A stretch of 41,981 nucleotides of DNA from Janthinobacterium sp. (GCA_025360045.1 JANYCY010000088.1:1-41981), one strand, 5' to 3'. Shown: positions 25,326-35,485, counted from the first letter of the stretch. The notes: generated by a model from the letters alone, not told the origin. Numbers and translations: made by a program.

Positions 25326-26480
25326 ATGCGCAACTGGATCCTACCCGAGTATATTTCTGATGTTCTGCCTTCTGAAGCACGTCAAATTGAGGCTTTGCGT
25401 CGTAAAGTACTCGATCTGTTTACCTGCTATGGCTATGAGCAAGTCGCACCACCCTTGATTGAGTATGTGGAATCTTTGTTTACACAAGATGACAGTGCGC
25501 TTGATTTAAAGACCTTCAAATTGGTTGATGAGCTCACTGGCCGTCAAATGGGCTTGCGGGCAGATATCACGCCTCAGGTGGCTCGAATCGATGCGCATAT
25601 TTTAAATCGCCAGGGGGTGACAAGGCTTTGCTACGCAGGCTCGGTGGTGAATACTCGGCCAGAAGGCGTATTGTCAACGCGTGAGCCGCGCCAGATTGGT
25701 GCAGAAATTTACGGCTGTGCCAGCGTAGCTGCAGATGTTGAAGCGGTTGAGTTGATGTTTGAGAGCCTTGCCTTGGCAGGATTAAAATCGCCTCGCCTAG
25801 ATATTGGTCATATTGGCTTGTTTCACGCTTTGGCGGATGAGGCTGGCCTTGTAGGAAATCGCCGTGCTGAAGTTTTTGCGGCGCTACAGCAGAAAGATTT
25901 GCCAACTATTCGTGAAACAACGTCAGGGATTACACCTGAGTTGCAAGCGGCCCTATTGTTGTTGCCATCCTTTTATGGCGGCAGCGAAGTGCTGCTTCGT
26001 GCGCGGGCCGAGTTGCCTAAACTACTCGGGGTGACGGTGGCACTGGATAGTTTGGATCAGCTGACTGCAGCCTTGGAATTACGTGGCTTTGTGGTGCACT
26101 TTGATTTGGCGGAGCTGCGCAGTAGTTATTATCATACGGGCCTCGTTTTTGCGGCCTACGCGCATGGATTTACCAATGCGGTAGCGCGGGGTGGGCGCTA
26201 TGATAGTGTGGGCGAGAAGTTTGGCCGATCCCGCCCTGCTACTGGTTTTAGTATGGATTTGCGTGAGTTTTCTTCTTTGCCTTTTCCGTCTTTACGCTCG
26301 GGTGTGTTGGCCCCAGTGGGGGATGATGTGGCTTTGCTCGCAGCAATTTGCAAATTACGCGATGCCGGTGAAATTGTGGTGGTTGATTTGGGTGTATTTG
26401 CATCCGAAGTGAGTGTTGATCGTGAGCTTCAAAGGGTGGATGGTCAGTGGCAGGTATTGCCGCTAACGGCTGCTTGTTAA
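25326..26480 (+). CDS. hisZ: ATP phosphoribosyltransferase regulatory subunit HisZ
   Basis: 384 residues, homologous to the catalytic core of histidyl-tRNA synthetase but used as regulatory partner of the short-form HisG in histidine biosynthesis. Features: WILPEYISDVLPSEARQIEALRR start, motif-2-like LTGRQMGLRADITPQVARIDA, and the glycine loop FTNAVARGGRYDSVGEKFGRSRPATGFSMDL. It lacks the anticodon-binding domain found in hisS here. I use the ATG at 25326 (MRNWILPEY); the frame is open for 75 bases upstream but crosses the hairpin. Presence of HisZ implies a short HisG elsewhere. purA follows in the order usual for betaproteobacteria. Confidence 0.94.
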   Translation: MRNWILPEYISDVLPSEARQIEALRRKVLDLFTCYGYEQVAPPLIEYVESLFTQDDSALDLKTFKLVDELTGRQMGLRADITPQVARIDAHILNRQGVTRLCYAGSVVNTRPEGVLSTREPRQIGAEIYGCASVAADVEAVELMFESLALAGLKSPRLDIGHIGLFHALADEAGLVGNRRAEVFAALQQKDLPTIRETTSGITPELQAALLLLPSFYGGSEVLLRARAELPKLLGVTVALDSLDQLTAALELRGFVVHFDLAELRSSYYHTGLVFAAYAHGFTNAVARGGRYDSVGEKFGRSRPATGFSMDLREFSSLPFPSLRSGVLAPVGDDVALLAAICKLRDAGEIVVVDLGVFASEVSVDRELQRVDGQWQVLPLTAAC

Positions 26481-26535
26481 TTATTGATTTCTCTCTGGTG
26501 TGTTGCCTTGATGAGGGCATACCGCTTAGTGCATT

Positions 26536-27888
<1,353 letters not shown>

Positions 27889-27900
27889 TGTTGGTTGTTA

Positions 27901-27936
27901 CCATAAAAAAACCCGCGCAAGCGGGTTTTTTTATGG
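27901..27936. terminator. Strong terminator after purA
   Basis: A perfect 16-bp stem (27901-27916 with 27921-27936; AAAAAAACCCGC core) has a GCAA tetraloop and T/A tracts on both sides, so it could work in either direction. It ends the hisZ-purA unit. Confidence 0.93.
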
Positions 27937-28300
27937 TCTGAGGAGACGTTGCATATTTTTTTGTAGATTTCTTTTGTGATAGTACTAAATATATGGGGTT
28001 TTGTAGTTTTATCTGATGATTGATAGTGTTTTTTGTGGTATTTTGTGCCTTGATTTTATTTGAAATGCAGTGCGTTTATTTTTTGTTGTTAAAATGACTC
28101 AGTATCTGTCTAAGGTGTTTTTTGTATTCTTTGGTATTTTTTGTGCTTATTTTTCTCTGTAGAGCCGTGCAAATCTGATTGGCGGTCTGTTTAATCTGCG
28201 GTGTATGTGTTTTTTGAGGTGTTTTTTTTATTTTTTAAGAGAGTTGAGTGTGTTTAGGTATTATTTGCTCGCTTGGCGGCGGTCTTTTTTTATAAGTTTC

Positions 28301-28315
28301 GCACTGTTTTAGTGC
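28301..28315 (+). promoter_or_regulatory. NtrC-like binding site 1
   Basis: GCACTGTTTTAGTGC has the GCAC-N7-GTGC form of NtrC enhancer sites (compare GCACTATATTGGTGC of enterobacterial glnA). It lies about 257 bases upstream of the sigma-54-like promoter. Confidence 0.5.
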
Positions 28316-28442
28316 GTTTGGCATGGTTTGTAGGTGGTGTGTGAATTGTTCGTAAGCGAGTGTTTTCGTGAATATTTCCTTGTTCCGTGCTTGCTTTGAT
28401 GTGTTTTTGGTTGGATTTTGTGGGGTGGGTGGTGTTGCTTAT

Positions 28443-28457
28443 GCACTATTTTAGTGC
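28443..28457 (+). promoter_or_regulatory. NtrC-like binding site 2
   Basis: GCACTATTTTAGTGC matches the known glnA enhancer GCACTATATTGGTGC at 13 of 15 positions. It is centred about 108 bases upstream of the GG of the sigma-54-like element, the usual distance for an NtrC enhancer. Repetition of the same palindrome 142 bases apart supports a real operator. Confidence 0.55.
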
Positions 28458-28556
28458 GCTAGTAAGAGTGTGTTGTCTCGTTAACTTGAAAATCGTAATG
28501 AGTGCAATTAGTGATTTCATTTTTAATTTTCTTAAAAGCCCAGTGGCTAAAGAGTG

Positions 28557-28572
28557 TGGCTGGGTTGGGGCT
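28557..28572 (+). promoter_or_regulatory. Sigma-54-like -24/-12 promoter for the porin
   Basis: TGGCTGGGTTGGGGCT has GG and GC separated by exactly ten bases. It matches TGGC of the -24 element and GCT of the -12 element, but not the TT usually preceding the GC. RNA would start near 28583, about 60 bases before the porin ATG. Support comes mainly from the two NtrC-like sites upstream. Confidence 0.45.
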
Positions 28573-28645
28573 AGTCATAAGGTAAAGAAAAAGCATATCT
28601 TCTTTACACACATGGTGGTCTTGTTGACCTTAAGGAGAATTAAAA

Positions 28646-29674
28646 ATGACTGTTAAGAAAATTTTGGCAATTGCCGTAGCTAGTTTATGTGTTGTTTCTT
28701 ATGCGCAAGCAGATGTAACACTTTACGGTATCGCGCAAAAGTCGATTGATTACGGTAATTCTGTCAGCGGTACGGGCGAGGCAAATAAATTTTCCCTTGA
28801 AGATATTGGTAGCCGTGTGGGATTCAAGGGGCTTGATAAGCTGGATAACGGCTCGAATTTGCTGTGGAAAATTGAATCGGGTTTAAGCACATTTGGTAGC
28901 CGTGAAGCATGGATCGGTATTGAAACGAAAGAGCTAGGTACTGCTCGTTTTGGTAAAAGCAAAGGTGCTTATGATTTGCTAGTCGAAACATTCGACTTGT
29001 TTGAAAGCAATACCACTCTGGCAAACACTTTTAACGACAGCACTTACAATACTCGCCATGAAAACGCTGTTCATTACACAACACCAACATGGGGTGGTTT
29101 TTCAGCAAGCGTGAATGCCGTTATTGATAGCACTTCAAAATTAGCTAGCAGCCAGAAAGGCTATGATGCGACAGCTAGCTATACACATTCTAAATTTGCA
29201 ATTTACGGTGGCACCAATAGCTTGAAAAACGTTGCACGTGCAGGTGTAACCGGTGGTGCGGTAGTTAAGTCTGACTCTAAAATCACTTCGTATCTGCTGG
29301 GCGCTAAAGTATTCCCTGTTGAAGGCCTGCAAATTGGTGCTCTGTACCAAAACACAAAGCAAGATGTTGCATTTGCTGGTGGGGAGTTTAAACGTGATAG
29401 CGCTATCGTAATGGCTCAATACGAAATTGGTAAATGGGTTCCACGTGTAGGTTATGTATACCAAGGTGAAGGCAAACAAGGCGGTAATAAGGTTGTTGCT
29501 AAGGCTAATCACTTTGAAATCGGTACGGATTACAACCTGTCGAAATCTTCCTTGTTGTACGTAGAAGGTGCTGTAATTCAGAATAAAGATGAAAATGCGT
29601 TTGAAACTAGCATCAGCAAAGGCCTGACAAAAACACCTAAAGTAATCAGCGCAGGTATGATTATTTTATTCTAA
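28646..29674 (+). CDS. Gram-negative porin (trimeric, OmpC/PorB-like)
   Basis: 342 residues. Signal peptide (KKILAIAVASLCVVSYAQA, cleavage before DVTLYGIA), then a 16-strand general-diffusion porin pattern typical of Neisseriales and Burkholderiales. Early strand DVTLYGIAQKSIDY, the conserved SRVGFKGLDKLDNGSNLLWKIESG, REAWIGIETKELGTARFGKSKG, and a terminal Phe (AGMIILF). It forms a water-filled channel in the outer membrane. The ATG has AAGGAG eight bases upstream. Its leader carries NtrC/sigma-54-like sites and it is followed by the oppABCDF importer, suggesting a joint role in taking up peptides. Confidence 0.94.
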   Translation: MTVKKILAIAVASLCVVSYAQADVTLYGIAQKSIDYGNSVSGTGEANKFSLEDIGSRVGFKGLDKLDNGSNLLWKIESGLSTFGSREAWIGIETKELGTARFGKSKGAYDLLVETFDLFESNTTLANTFNDSTYNTRHENAVHYTTPTWGGFSASVNAVIDSTSKLASSQKGYDATASYTHSKFAIYGGTNSLKNVARAGVTGGAVVKSDSKITSYLLGAKVFPVEGLQIGALYQNTKQDVAFAGGEFKRDSAIVMAQYEIGKWVPRVGYVYQGEGKQGGNKVVAKANHFEIGTDYNLSKSSLLYVEGAVIQNKDENAFETSISKGLTKTPKVISAGMIILF

Positions 29675-29723
29675 GTAGTCGTTTTATCTGATGTAACACG
29701 GGCTTAAGCCGTGTATCTTCATT

Positions 29724-29760
29724 TGAGCCACTTCTTCAGATCGAAGGAGTGGCTTATTTA
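29724..29760 (+). terminator. Hairpin between the porin and oppA
   Basis: AGCCACTTCTT (29726-29736) pairs with AAGGAGTGGCT (29744-29754), 11 pairs including one G-U, with a 7-nt loop, followed by TATTTATCTT. It is a moderate terminator that may allow partial read-through into opp. Confidence 0.6.
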
Positions 29761-29798
29761 TCTTGCAATAAACGGGTATCGCCCTTTAAGGAGACACA

Positions 29799-31406
29799 AT
29801 GAGCTGGACTATGAAATCAGTGACATTCGCGCTTTCACTTGCATTAGGCGGCGCGGCATTTGCGGCGACTGTGCCTGCTGGCGTTAAGCTTAGCGATAAG
29901 CAAGAAATGATTCGTAATAATGGATCAGAAGTGGAAACACTTGATCCACATCTTGCTGAATCTGTGGGTGCGAATAATATTACCCGTGATTTGTTTGAAG
30001 GTTTAACCACTAGTGATAACGAAGGCCGTTTACAGCCAGGCGTAGCAACAAGCTGGAAGCAAACAGACCCAACAACTTGGGTATTTACTTTGCGTAAAGA
30101 CGCTAAGTTTTCTAATGGTGACCCGATTACAGCGGCTGATTTTGTATATGGCTGGCAGCGTTTCCTTGATCCAAAAATTGCATCAACCTACGGCACGGTT
30201 TATGGCATTTTTGTATTGAATGGTTTAGAAATTGCAGAAGGAAAAAAAGCGCCAAGTACGCTTGGTATTAAAGCGATTGATAAATATACCCTTGAAGTAA
30301 AAACACCAAATCCTATTGCCTATTTACCAAGTGTGTTGGCTAATTCGCAATTTGCACCTGTACATAAAGCCACGGTTGAGAAGTTTGGTAAAGATTGGAC
30401 TAAGCCTGGCAATATGGTTGGTAATGGTGCTTACGCATTAAAAGATTGGAAAGTAAATAGCAAGATTGTGATTGAGAAAAATGCGCAGTATTGGGATGCT
30501 AAAAATGCCCCACTGACTCGTGTTACTTATTTGCCTGTTGAAGCAGGTAATGCAGAATTAAAATTGTATCAATCGGGTGACAATGATTTCGTTTACCAAT
30601 TGCCAGCTGGTCAATATGAAAAACTGAAAAAAGATTTCCCAAAAGAAATCCAAAATGGCCCTATCTTGGGTCTGCGTTACTACTCATTAAATAATAAAGA
30701 TCCAATGATGAAAGACGTGCGCGTACGTAAGGCGCTGTCTATGGTATTGGATCGTGATATTTTGGCGCAAAAAGTGACCGTTGATGGCCAAATTCCTGCG
30801 TATGGCGTCACCATTAAGGGCCTAGAAGGCGCTGATGTGACGACCTATGATTGGGTCAAGTGGCCAATGGCAAAGCGTGTAGAAGAAGCAAAGAAACTAT
30901 TGGCTGAAGCAGGTGTTAAGCCAGGTTCAAAAATTAAATTTACCTATAACACTGATGATTACCATAAGAAAATGGCTTTGTTTGCTTCTTCTGAGTGGAA
31001 AACAAAGCTTGGCCTAGATACTGAATTGGATAGCCTTGAATTTAAAGTGCTATTGAAAAAACGCCATGATGGCGACTTTCAAATTGCGCGCAATGGCTGG
31101 CTTGCTGATTACAATGACGCAACGACCTTCCTGACTTTAGTTCAGTGCGGCTCGTCGCAAAATGATAATGCCAACTGCAATAAAAAAGCAGAAGAGTTAA
31201 TTAAGCAAGGTAATGATCAGCAGGATGTGGCTAAACGTAAAGCCTTGCTGACGCAAGCTGCGAAATTAATCATGGATGATTACCCAATGATTCCATTGCT
31301 GCAATATACATTGCCGCGTTTGGTTAAATCCTATGTGGGTGGCTATTCAACTAAGAACCCAGTTGATCGTTACCTAAGCAAAGAGTTCTATATTATTAAG
31401 CATTAA
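29799..31406 (+). CDS. oppA: Oligopeptide ABC transporter substrate-binding protein OppA
   Basis: 535 residues of the family 5 solute-binding proteins. Signal peptide (MKSVTFALSLALGGAAFA; the in-frame Met five codons in is an alternative start). Then the signature NNGSEVETLDPHLAESVGANNITRDLFEGL and the conserved PEPTIDE-lobe pattern ...TWVFTLRKDAKFSNGDPITAADFVYGWQRF. The late segment NGWLADYNDATTFL also fits OppA/MppA. It has no lipobox, as expected for a soluble periplasmic protein. It binds oligopeptides of 2-5 residues for OppBC. AAGGAG precedes the ATG. A hairpin lies between it and oppB, which would favour excess binding protein. Confidence 0.95.
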   Translation: MSWTMKSVTFALSLALGGAAFAATVPAGVKLSDKQEMIRNNGSEVETLDPHLAESVGANNITRDLFEGLTTSDNEGRLQPGVATSWKQTDPTTWVFTLRKDAKFSNGDPITAADFVYGWQRFLDPKIASTYGTVYGIFVLNGLEIAEGKKAPSTLGIKAIDKYTLEVKTPNPIAYLPSVLANSQFAPVHKATVEKFGKDWTKPGNMVGNGAYALKDWKVNSKIVIEKNAQYWDAKNAPLTRVTYLPVEAGNAELKLYQSGDNDFVYQLPAGQYEKLKKDFPKEIQNGPILGLRYYSLNNKDPMMKDVRVRKALSMVLDRDILAQKVTVDGQIPAYGVTIKGLEGADVTTYDWVKWPMAKRVEEAKKLLAEAGVKPGSKIKFTYNTDDYHKKMALFASSEWKTKLGLDTELDSLEFKVLLKKRHDGDFQIARNGWLADYNDATTFLTLVQCGSSQNDNANCNKKAEELIKQGNDQQDVAKRKALLTQAAKLIMDDYPMIPLLQYTLPRLVKSYVGGYSTKNPVDRYLSKEFYIIKH

Positions 31407-31425
31407 GATTTTAAGCATTGGCAAG

Positions 31426-31466
31426 CTGCCGCTTTGGGCTTTTCTGCTCAAAGCGGCGTTGTTTTG
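31426..31466 (+). terminator. Intra-operon hairpin after oppA
   Basis: GCCGCTTTGGGC (31428-31439) pairs with GCTCAAAGCGGC (31446-31457), 12 pairs including one G-U, with a 6-nt loop, then GTTGTTTTG. It probably reduces transcription into oppBCDF relative to oppA. Confidence 0.65.
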
Positions 31467-31540
31467 TGTAGGTGCGGTGGCCGCAGAGCCGCTTGCCTAT
31501 ATCATTTATGGAAAAAGAATAATCAAGGAGGGGATGCCTG

Positions 31541-32461
31541 ATGTGGGCTTATACATTCCGCCGTATTTTGGCAACAATTCCTACTATGCTAGCGGTTATT
31601 ACCGTTTGCTATTTATTACTGCATTTAACTCCTGGTGGCCCTTTTGATACAGAACGTAAAGTATCTGAAGCGGTGCTGGCTAATTTGCAGGCCAAATATC
31701 ATTTAGATTTACCGCTTTGGCAGCAATATTTATATTATTTAAAAGGTTTATTGCATGGCGATCTAGGGGCGTCTTTTCGCTATGCCGATTGGAGCGTGAA
31801 TGACTTAGTCGCAGCGGCATTGCCTGTATCGCTAACGATTGGTGGCGGGGCTATTTTGCTTTCTATCATTATCGGTGTGGGTTTGGGGATCACTGCGGCA
31901 TTAAAACAAAATAGTTTTGTTGATTATTTTGTGATGTTGATTGGTAATATAGGTAGCACCATTCCTTCATTTGTTTTAGGGCCGGTATTGATTTTGGTGT
32001 TTGCTATTTGGATTCCTATCTTGCCAGCCGGTGGCTGGGATGATTTTGATTTGCGCTTTATTATTCTGCCACTCGCATTGCTGACCTTTATTAATGTATC
32101 AACGATTGCTCGTGTGATGCGCGGTAGCTTAATCGAGGTAATGAGTAGCAATTTTATTCGTACTGCTCGGGCTAAAGGCCTGCCATTAAAAACCATTGTA
32201 TTTCGTCATGCTTTAAAGCCTGCTTTATTGCCAGTGGTTTCGGTATTAGGTCCCTTGGCTATTTCCTCTATTACGGCCGCGGTGGTGACTGAGTCGGTAT
32301 TTTCTTTGCCTGGTATTGGTAAATTAATCGTCAATGGGGCGAGTAACCGCGATTACACTTTGGTTTTGGGTTTGGTCGTTTTGGTGACCGTGGTTGCGGT
32401 ATTGCTTAATTTATTGGTCGATTTAGCCTACGCGCTACTTGATCCTAAAATTCGTTATTAA
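31541..32461 (+). CDS. oppB: Oligopeptide ABC transporter permease OppB
   Basis: 306-residue inner-membrane permease with about six helices. Hallmarks are the N-terminal YTFRRILATIPTMLAVITVCYLLLHLTPGGPFDTERK, the periplasmic start of the second part (LHGDLGASFRY), and the ATPase-docking loop TARAKGLPLKTIVFRHALKPALLPVVS. The following GPLAISSITAAVVTESVFSLPGIGKL is typical. The ATG has GGAGGGG upstream. It pairs with OppC, whose gene starts 14 bases later. Confidence 0.95.
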   Translation: MWAYTFRRILATIPTMLAVITVCYLLLHLTPGGPFDTERKVSEAVLANLQAKYHLDLPLWQQYLYYLKGLLHGDLGASFRYADWSVNDLVAAALPVSLTIGGGAILLSIIIGVGLGITAALKQNSFVDYFVMLIGNIGSTIPSFVLGPVLILVFAIWIPILPAGGWDDFDLRFIILPLALLTFINVSTIARVMRGSLIEVMSSNFIRTARAKGLPLKTIVFRHALKPALLPVVSVLGPLAISSITAAVVTESVFSLPGIGKLIVNGASNRDYTLVLGLVVLVTVVAVLLNLLVDLAYALLDPKIRY

Positions 32462-32475
32462 TAGGCGGGGTTGTC

Positions 32476-33375
32476 ATGTTATTTCGAAATAAAAAACTCG
32501 CCGCAACGCTGGAAAGCTTGCCAGTAGAAGGGCGTAGCCCTTGGGCGGATGCACGCCGTCGCTTTATTAAAAATAAAGCGGCCGTTATTAGTGCAATTAT
32601 CTTAATGATCATTACGGTTTCCTGTATTTTAGGGCCTTTTGTCTTGCCTAATTCTTATGAGGATACCGATTTTGGCGCGATGGGCTTAGCGCCTACGCTG
32701 CAAAATTGGCATTTATTTGGAACCGATGAATTAGGTCGCGATTTATTAGTGCGCAGTTTAATTGGTGGCCGTATTTCGCTGATGATTGGCGTATTAGCCA
32801 CCTTAACTTCCGTGGCCATTGGGGTGATTTGGGGCGCAACGGCGGGCTTTTTGGGGGGTAAAGTCGATTCAGTAATGATGCGTATTGTCGATATGATGTA
32901 CGCCATTCCTTATTTATTGATTGCCATTTTAATGGTGACTTTATTAGGGCGTGAATTTTATTTAGTTGTGCTCACCATTACTGTATTTGGTTGGATGGAT
33001 ATGGCGCGGGTGGTTCGCGGCCAAACTCTAGCGATTAAATCTAAAGAATATATTGAAGCGGCCCATGCAATTGGTGTGCCGACATGGAAAATTATTTTTC
33101 GCCATGTGGTGCCTAATTTGCTGGGCATTGTGGTGATTTACACCACGGTGACTGTGCCAGGCGTGATTTTGACTGAATCGGTATTGTCATTCTTGGGCTT
33201 GGGTATTCAAGAGCCGATGACTAGCTGGGGCGTGTTAATTCATGATGGCGCGAGTGTCATGGAAACCACATCGTGGTTATTGCTATTCCCTGCAGCCATG
33301 CTCTCTGCCACTTTGTATTGTGCCAATTATATCGGTGACGGCATGCGCGATGCGCTTGACCCGAAAGATCGTTAA
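32476..33375 (+). CDS. oppC: Oligopeptide ABC transporter permease OppC
   Basis: 299-residue permease. An N-terminal cytoplasmic segment RSPWADARRRFIKNKAAV leads into the first helix; then HLFGTDELGRDLLVRSLIGGRISLMIG, typical of OppC/DppC, and the docking loop AAHAIGVPTWKIIFRHVVPNLLGIVV. VILTESVLSFLGLGIQEPMTSWG is also diagnostic. It forms the transmembrane channel with OppB. The start ATG is preceded by GGCGGGGTTGTC. oppD begins 12 bases after its stop. Confidence 0.95.
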   Translation: MLFRNKKLAATLESLPVEGRSPWADARRRFIKNKAAVISAIILMIITVSCILGPFVLPNSYEDTDFGAMGLAPTLQNWHLFGTDELGRDLLVRSLIGGRISLMIGVLATLTSVAIGVIWGATAGFLGGKVDSVMMRIVDMMYAIPYLLIAILMVTLLGREFYLVVLTITVFGWMDMARVVRGQTLAIKSKEYIEAAHAIGVPTWKIIFRHVVPNLLGIVVIYTTVTVPGVILTESVLSFLGLGIQEPMTSWGVLIHDGASVMETTSWLLLFPAAMLSATLYCANYIGDGMRDALDPKDR

Positions 33376-33387
33376 GCGGAGCCGAAG

Positions 33388-34383
33388 ATGACCAGTTTAT
33401 TATCAGTAAAAGATCTCGGTGTGCAGTTTGCCACCAATGATGGCGCGGTGAGTGCCGTGAATGGCGTGTCTTTTGAGCTAAATCGTGGCGAAACGCTGGG
33501 TATTGTCGGTGAATCAGGCTCAGGCAAAAGTCAGACTGTTTTAGCACTGATGGGTTTGCTGGCTAAAAATGGTAAGACACAAGGCCAAGCTTTATTTGAT
33601 GGCCAAGATTTACTCACTATGCCCGCAAATCAACTCAATAAGATTCGTGGCAATCGTGTGGCGATGATTTTCCAGGACCCAATGACGTCTTTGAATCCTT
33701 ATCTGACGGTTGAGCGCCAAATGACCGAAGTGCTGGAATTGCACAAAGGTATGAGTCGTCGCGAGGCAAAAAAGCGTTCGATCGAGCTGCTTGACGCCGT
33801 AAAAATCCCTGAAGCGGCGCGCCGCGTGATGATGTATCCCCACGAGTTTTCGGGTGGAATGCGTCAGCGGGTGATGATTGCGATGGCGCTATTGTGCGAG
33901 CCTGAATTACTGATCGCTGACGAGCCAACCACCGCTTTGGATGTCACCGTACAAGCGCAAATTATTGCGCTACTTAAAGACTTGCAACGTGATTTTGGTA
34001 CCGGCATTGTGATGATTACCCATGATTTGGGTGTGGTTGCTGGCCTGTGTGAAAAAGTCTTGGTGATGTACGGCGGCCGCGTGATGGAGCAGGGCAATGC
34101 CAGTGATATTTTCTATCATGCCTCGCACCCTTACACGATTGGTTTGCTGGGGGCCTTGCCTCGCCTCGATCATGATGATTCGACAAGCCTGATTTCTATT
34201 CCAGGTAATCCGCCGAATATGGCGCATATGCCGCCGGGCTGCCCATTTAGTGAGCGCTGCGAGCATGTGATGCCAATGTGCCATACCACCCTGCCTTTAT
34301 TGCTGCCGGTTGGATCTGGCGGTGTATTGCGCGCTTGCCATAAGCCGGTAGAAGAAACAAAAATTGAGGTGGCTCATGTCTGA
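33388..34383 (+). CDS. oppD: Oligopeptide ABC transporter ATP-binding protein OppD
   Basis: 331 residues. Walker [12 protein letters not shown]-loop [14 protein letters not shown], signature [15 protein letters not shown], Walker [20 protein letters not shown] and switch [11 protein letters not shown]. The C-terminal oligopeptide-transporter extension (about 260-320) has the Cys-rich motif [16 protein letters not shown], which binds an iron-sulfur cluster in some homologues. It pairs with OppF to form the ATPase heterodimer. It overlaps the oppF start by eight bases. Confidence 0.96.
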   Translation: MTSLLSVKDLGVQFATNDGAVSAVNGVSFELNRGETLGIVGESGSGKSQTVLALMGLLAKNGKTQGQALFDGQDLLTMPANQLNKIRGNRVAMIFQDPMTSLNPYLTVERQMTEVLELHKGMSRREAKKRSIELLDAVKIPEAARRVMMYPHEFSGGMRQRVMIAMALLCEPELLIADEPTTALDVTVQAQIIALLKDLQRDFGTGIVMITHDLGVVAGLCEKVLVMYGGRVMEQGNASDIFYHASHPYTIGLLGALPRLDHDDSTSLISIPGNPPNMAHMPPGCPFSERCEHVMPMCHTTLPLLLPVGSGGVLRACHKPVEETKIEVAHV

Positions 34384-35365
34384 AGCACGTAAACCTATTC
34401 TGTCTATTCGTGATTTAAAAGTGCATTTTTCGGTGCGTCAGGGCGTGAAGTGGCCTTGGCAAGCGAGTAAGCAACTGAAAGCCGTCGATGGCGTTTCACT
34501 GGATTTATACGCCGGTGAAACACTGGGTGTGGTGGGTGAGTCAGGCTGTGGTAAATCAACCCTCGCTCGTGCGGTGCTGAATTTAATTCCGGCCACCAGC
34601 GGCAGTATTGTCTGGATGGGCAAGGAGATGCACGGCGCAAGTTCATCGCAGTGGTTGGATGCGCGTAAAGATATCCAAATGATTTTTCAAGATCCCTTGG
34701 CGTCTTTAAACCCACGCATGACCGTTGCACAGATTATTGCCGAGCCATTGAAAACGCATTATCCAGAGATTTCTGATGCCGAGGTAATGGCGCAGGTGAA
34801 GGCCATTATGGTGCGAGTGGGGTTGCGTGAGCAGCAAATTAACCGCTATCCGCACGAGTTTTCAGGTGGGCAGTGCCAGCGTATCGGCATTGCCCGCGCA
34901 CTGATTATGAAGCCTAAGCTGATTGTGTGTGACGAGCCGGTTTCAGCGCTGGATGTCTCGATTCAAGCGCAAATTGTGAATCTGTTGAAAGAATTGCAGC
35001 GTGAAATGGGCATGGCGCTGATCTTTATTGCCCACGATTTGGCGGTGGTGAAGCATATTAGCGATCGTATTTTGGTGATGTATTTGGGGCATGAAATGGA
35101 GTTGGCAAAAAAAGCCGCGCTTTATTCACACCCAAGTCATCCTTATACGCAGGCGCTTTTGTCGGCGATTCCAATTCCCGACCCAGAGCGCGAAAAAACC
35201 AAGGTGATTCAGATCTTGCAAGGCGATTTGCCAAGCCCGATCAACCCACCTTCAGGCTGTGTATTCAGAACGCGCTGCCCTAAGGCCGTGGATCAATGCG
35301 CTAAGGATGTGCCTAAGCTGCGAGAGCTAAGCCAAGAAACGCAAGCGGCGTGCATATTGGCCTAG
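34376..35365 (+). CDS. oppF: Oligopeptide ABC transporter ATP-binding protein OppF
   Basis: 329 residues. Walker A GESGCGKSTLARAVL, Q-loop FQDPLASLNPRMTV, signature FSGGQCQRIGIARAL, Walker B LIVCDEPVSALDVSIQAQI, switch IAHDLAVVKHI, and the Cys-containing C-terminal extension PPSGCVFRTRCPKAVDQC. The start is the ATG at 34376 ([18 protein letters not shown]) with GAGG six bases upstream, overlapping the end of oppD; an in-frame start 12 bases earlier is less likely. It is the last gene of the operon and converges on trmL. Confidence 0.95.
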   Translation: MSEARKPILSIRDLKVHFSVRQGVKWPWQASKQLKAVDGVSLDLYAGETLGVVGESGCGKSTLARAVLNLIPATSGSIVWMGKEMHGASSSQWLDARKDIQMIFQDPLASLNPRMTVAQIIAEPLKTHYPEISDAEVMAQVKAIMVRVGLREQQINRYPHEFSGGQCQRIGIARALIMKPKLIVCDEPVSALDVSIQAQIVNLLKELQREMGMALIFIAHDLAVVKHISDRILVMYLGHEMELAKKAALYSHPSHPYTQALLSAIPIPDPEREKTKVIQILQGDLPSPINPPSGCVFRTRCPKAVDQCAKDVPKLRELSQETQAACILA

Positions 35366-35372
35366 CTTGCAA

Positions 35373-35485
35373 GCAGATCTGAAGACAAAGAGGACACAGA
35401 GTTCAGCAGAGAAAACGAATATTTTAATGATTTTCTCTGTGGAACTCTGTGTTCTCGTTTTTCTCTGTGGCTCAAGATTTGGGTT
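35373..35485. repeat. CTCTGTG repeat element (copy C) forming a convergent hairpin
   Basis: A 22-base arm (35394-35415, ACACAGAGTTC...GAGAAAA) is mirrored by 35431-35452 (TTTTCTCTGTGG...TCTGTGT) with two mismatches around a 15-base loop. It ends with GGCTCAAGATTTGGGTT, the edge motif shared with the copies near fbpB. It fills the gap between the convergent oppF and trmL and could terminate transcription from both sides. Confidence 0.7.

Larger units (their letters stand above)
27937..28645 (+). other. Long T/G-rich leader region before the porin
   Basis: About 700 bases with no convincing gene. The plus strand is strikingly rich in T and G and poor in C (many TTTTTTG, GTGTTTTTT runs). It holds two NtrC-like palindromes and a sigma-54-like promoter (separate entries). 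A possible 89-codon frame at 28387-28656 overlaps the promoter and the porin start and does not look like a real protein. Confidence 0.6.

Noticed and set aside
28387-28656. 89-residue frame before the porin
   Set aside because: It overlaps the sigma-54-like promoter and the porin start, has no ribosome site and looks like random hydrophobic residues from T/G-rich DNA.
31459-31647. 62-residue frame between oppA and oppB
   Set aside because: It starts inside the intra-operon hairpin, overlaps the true oppB start in another frame and has no recognisable features.
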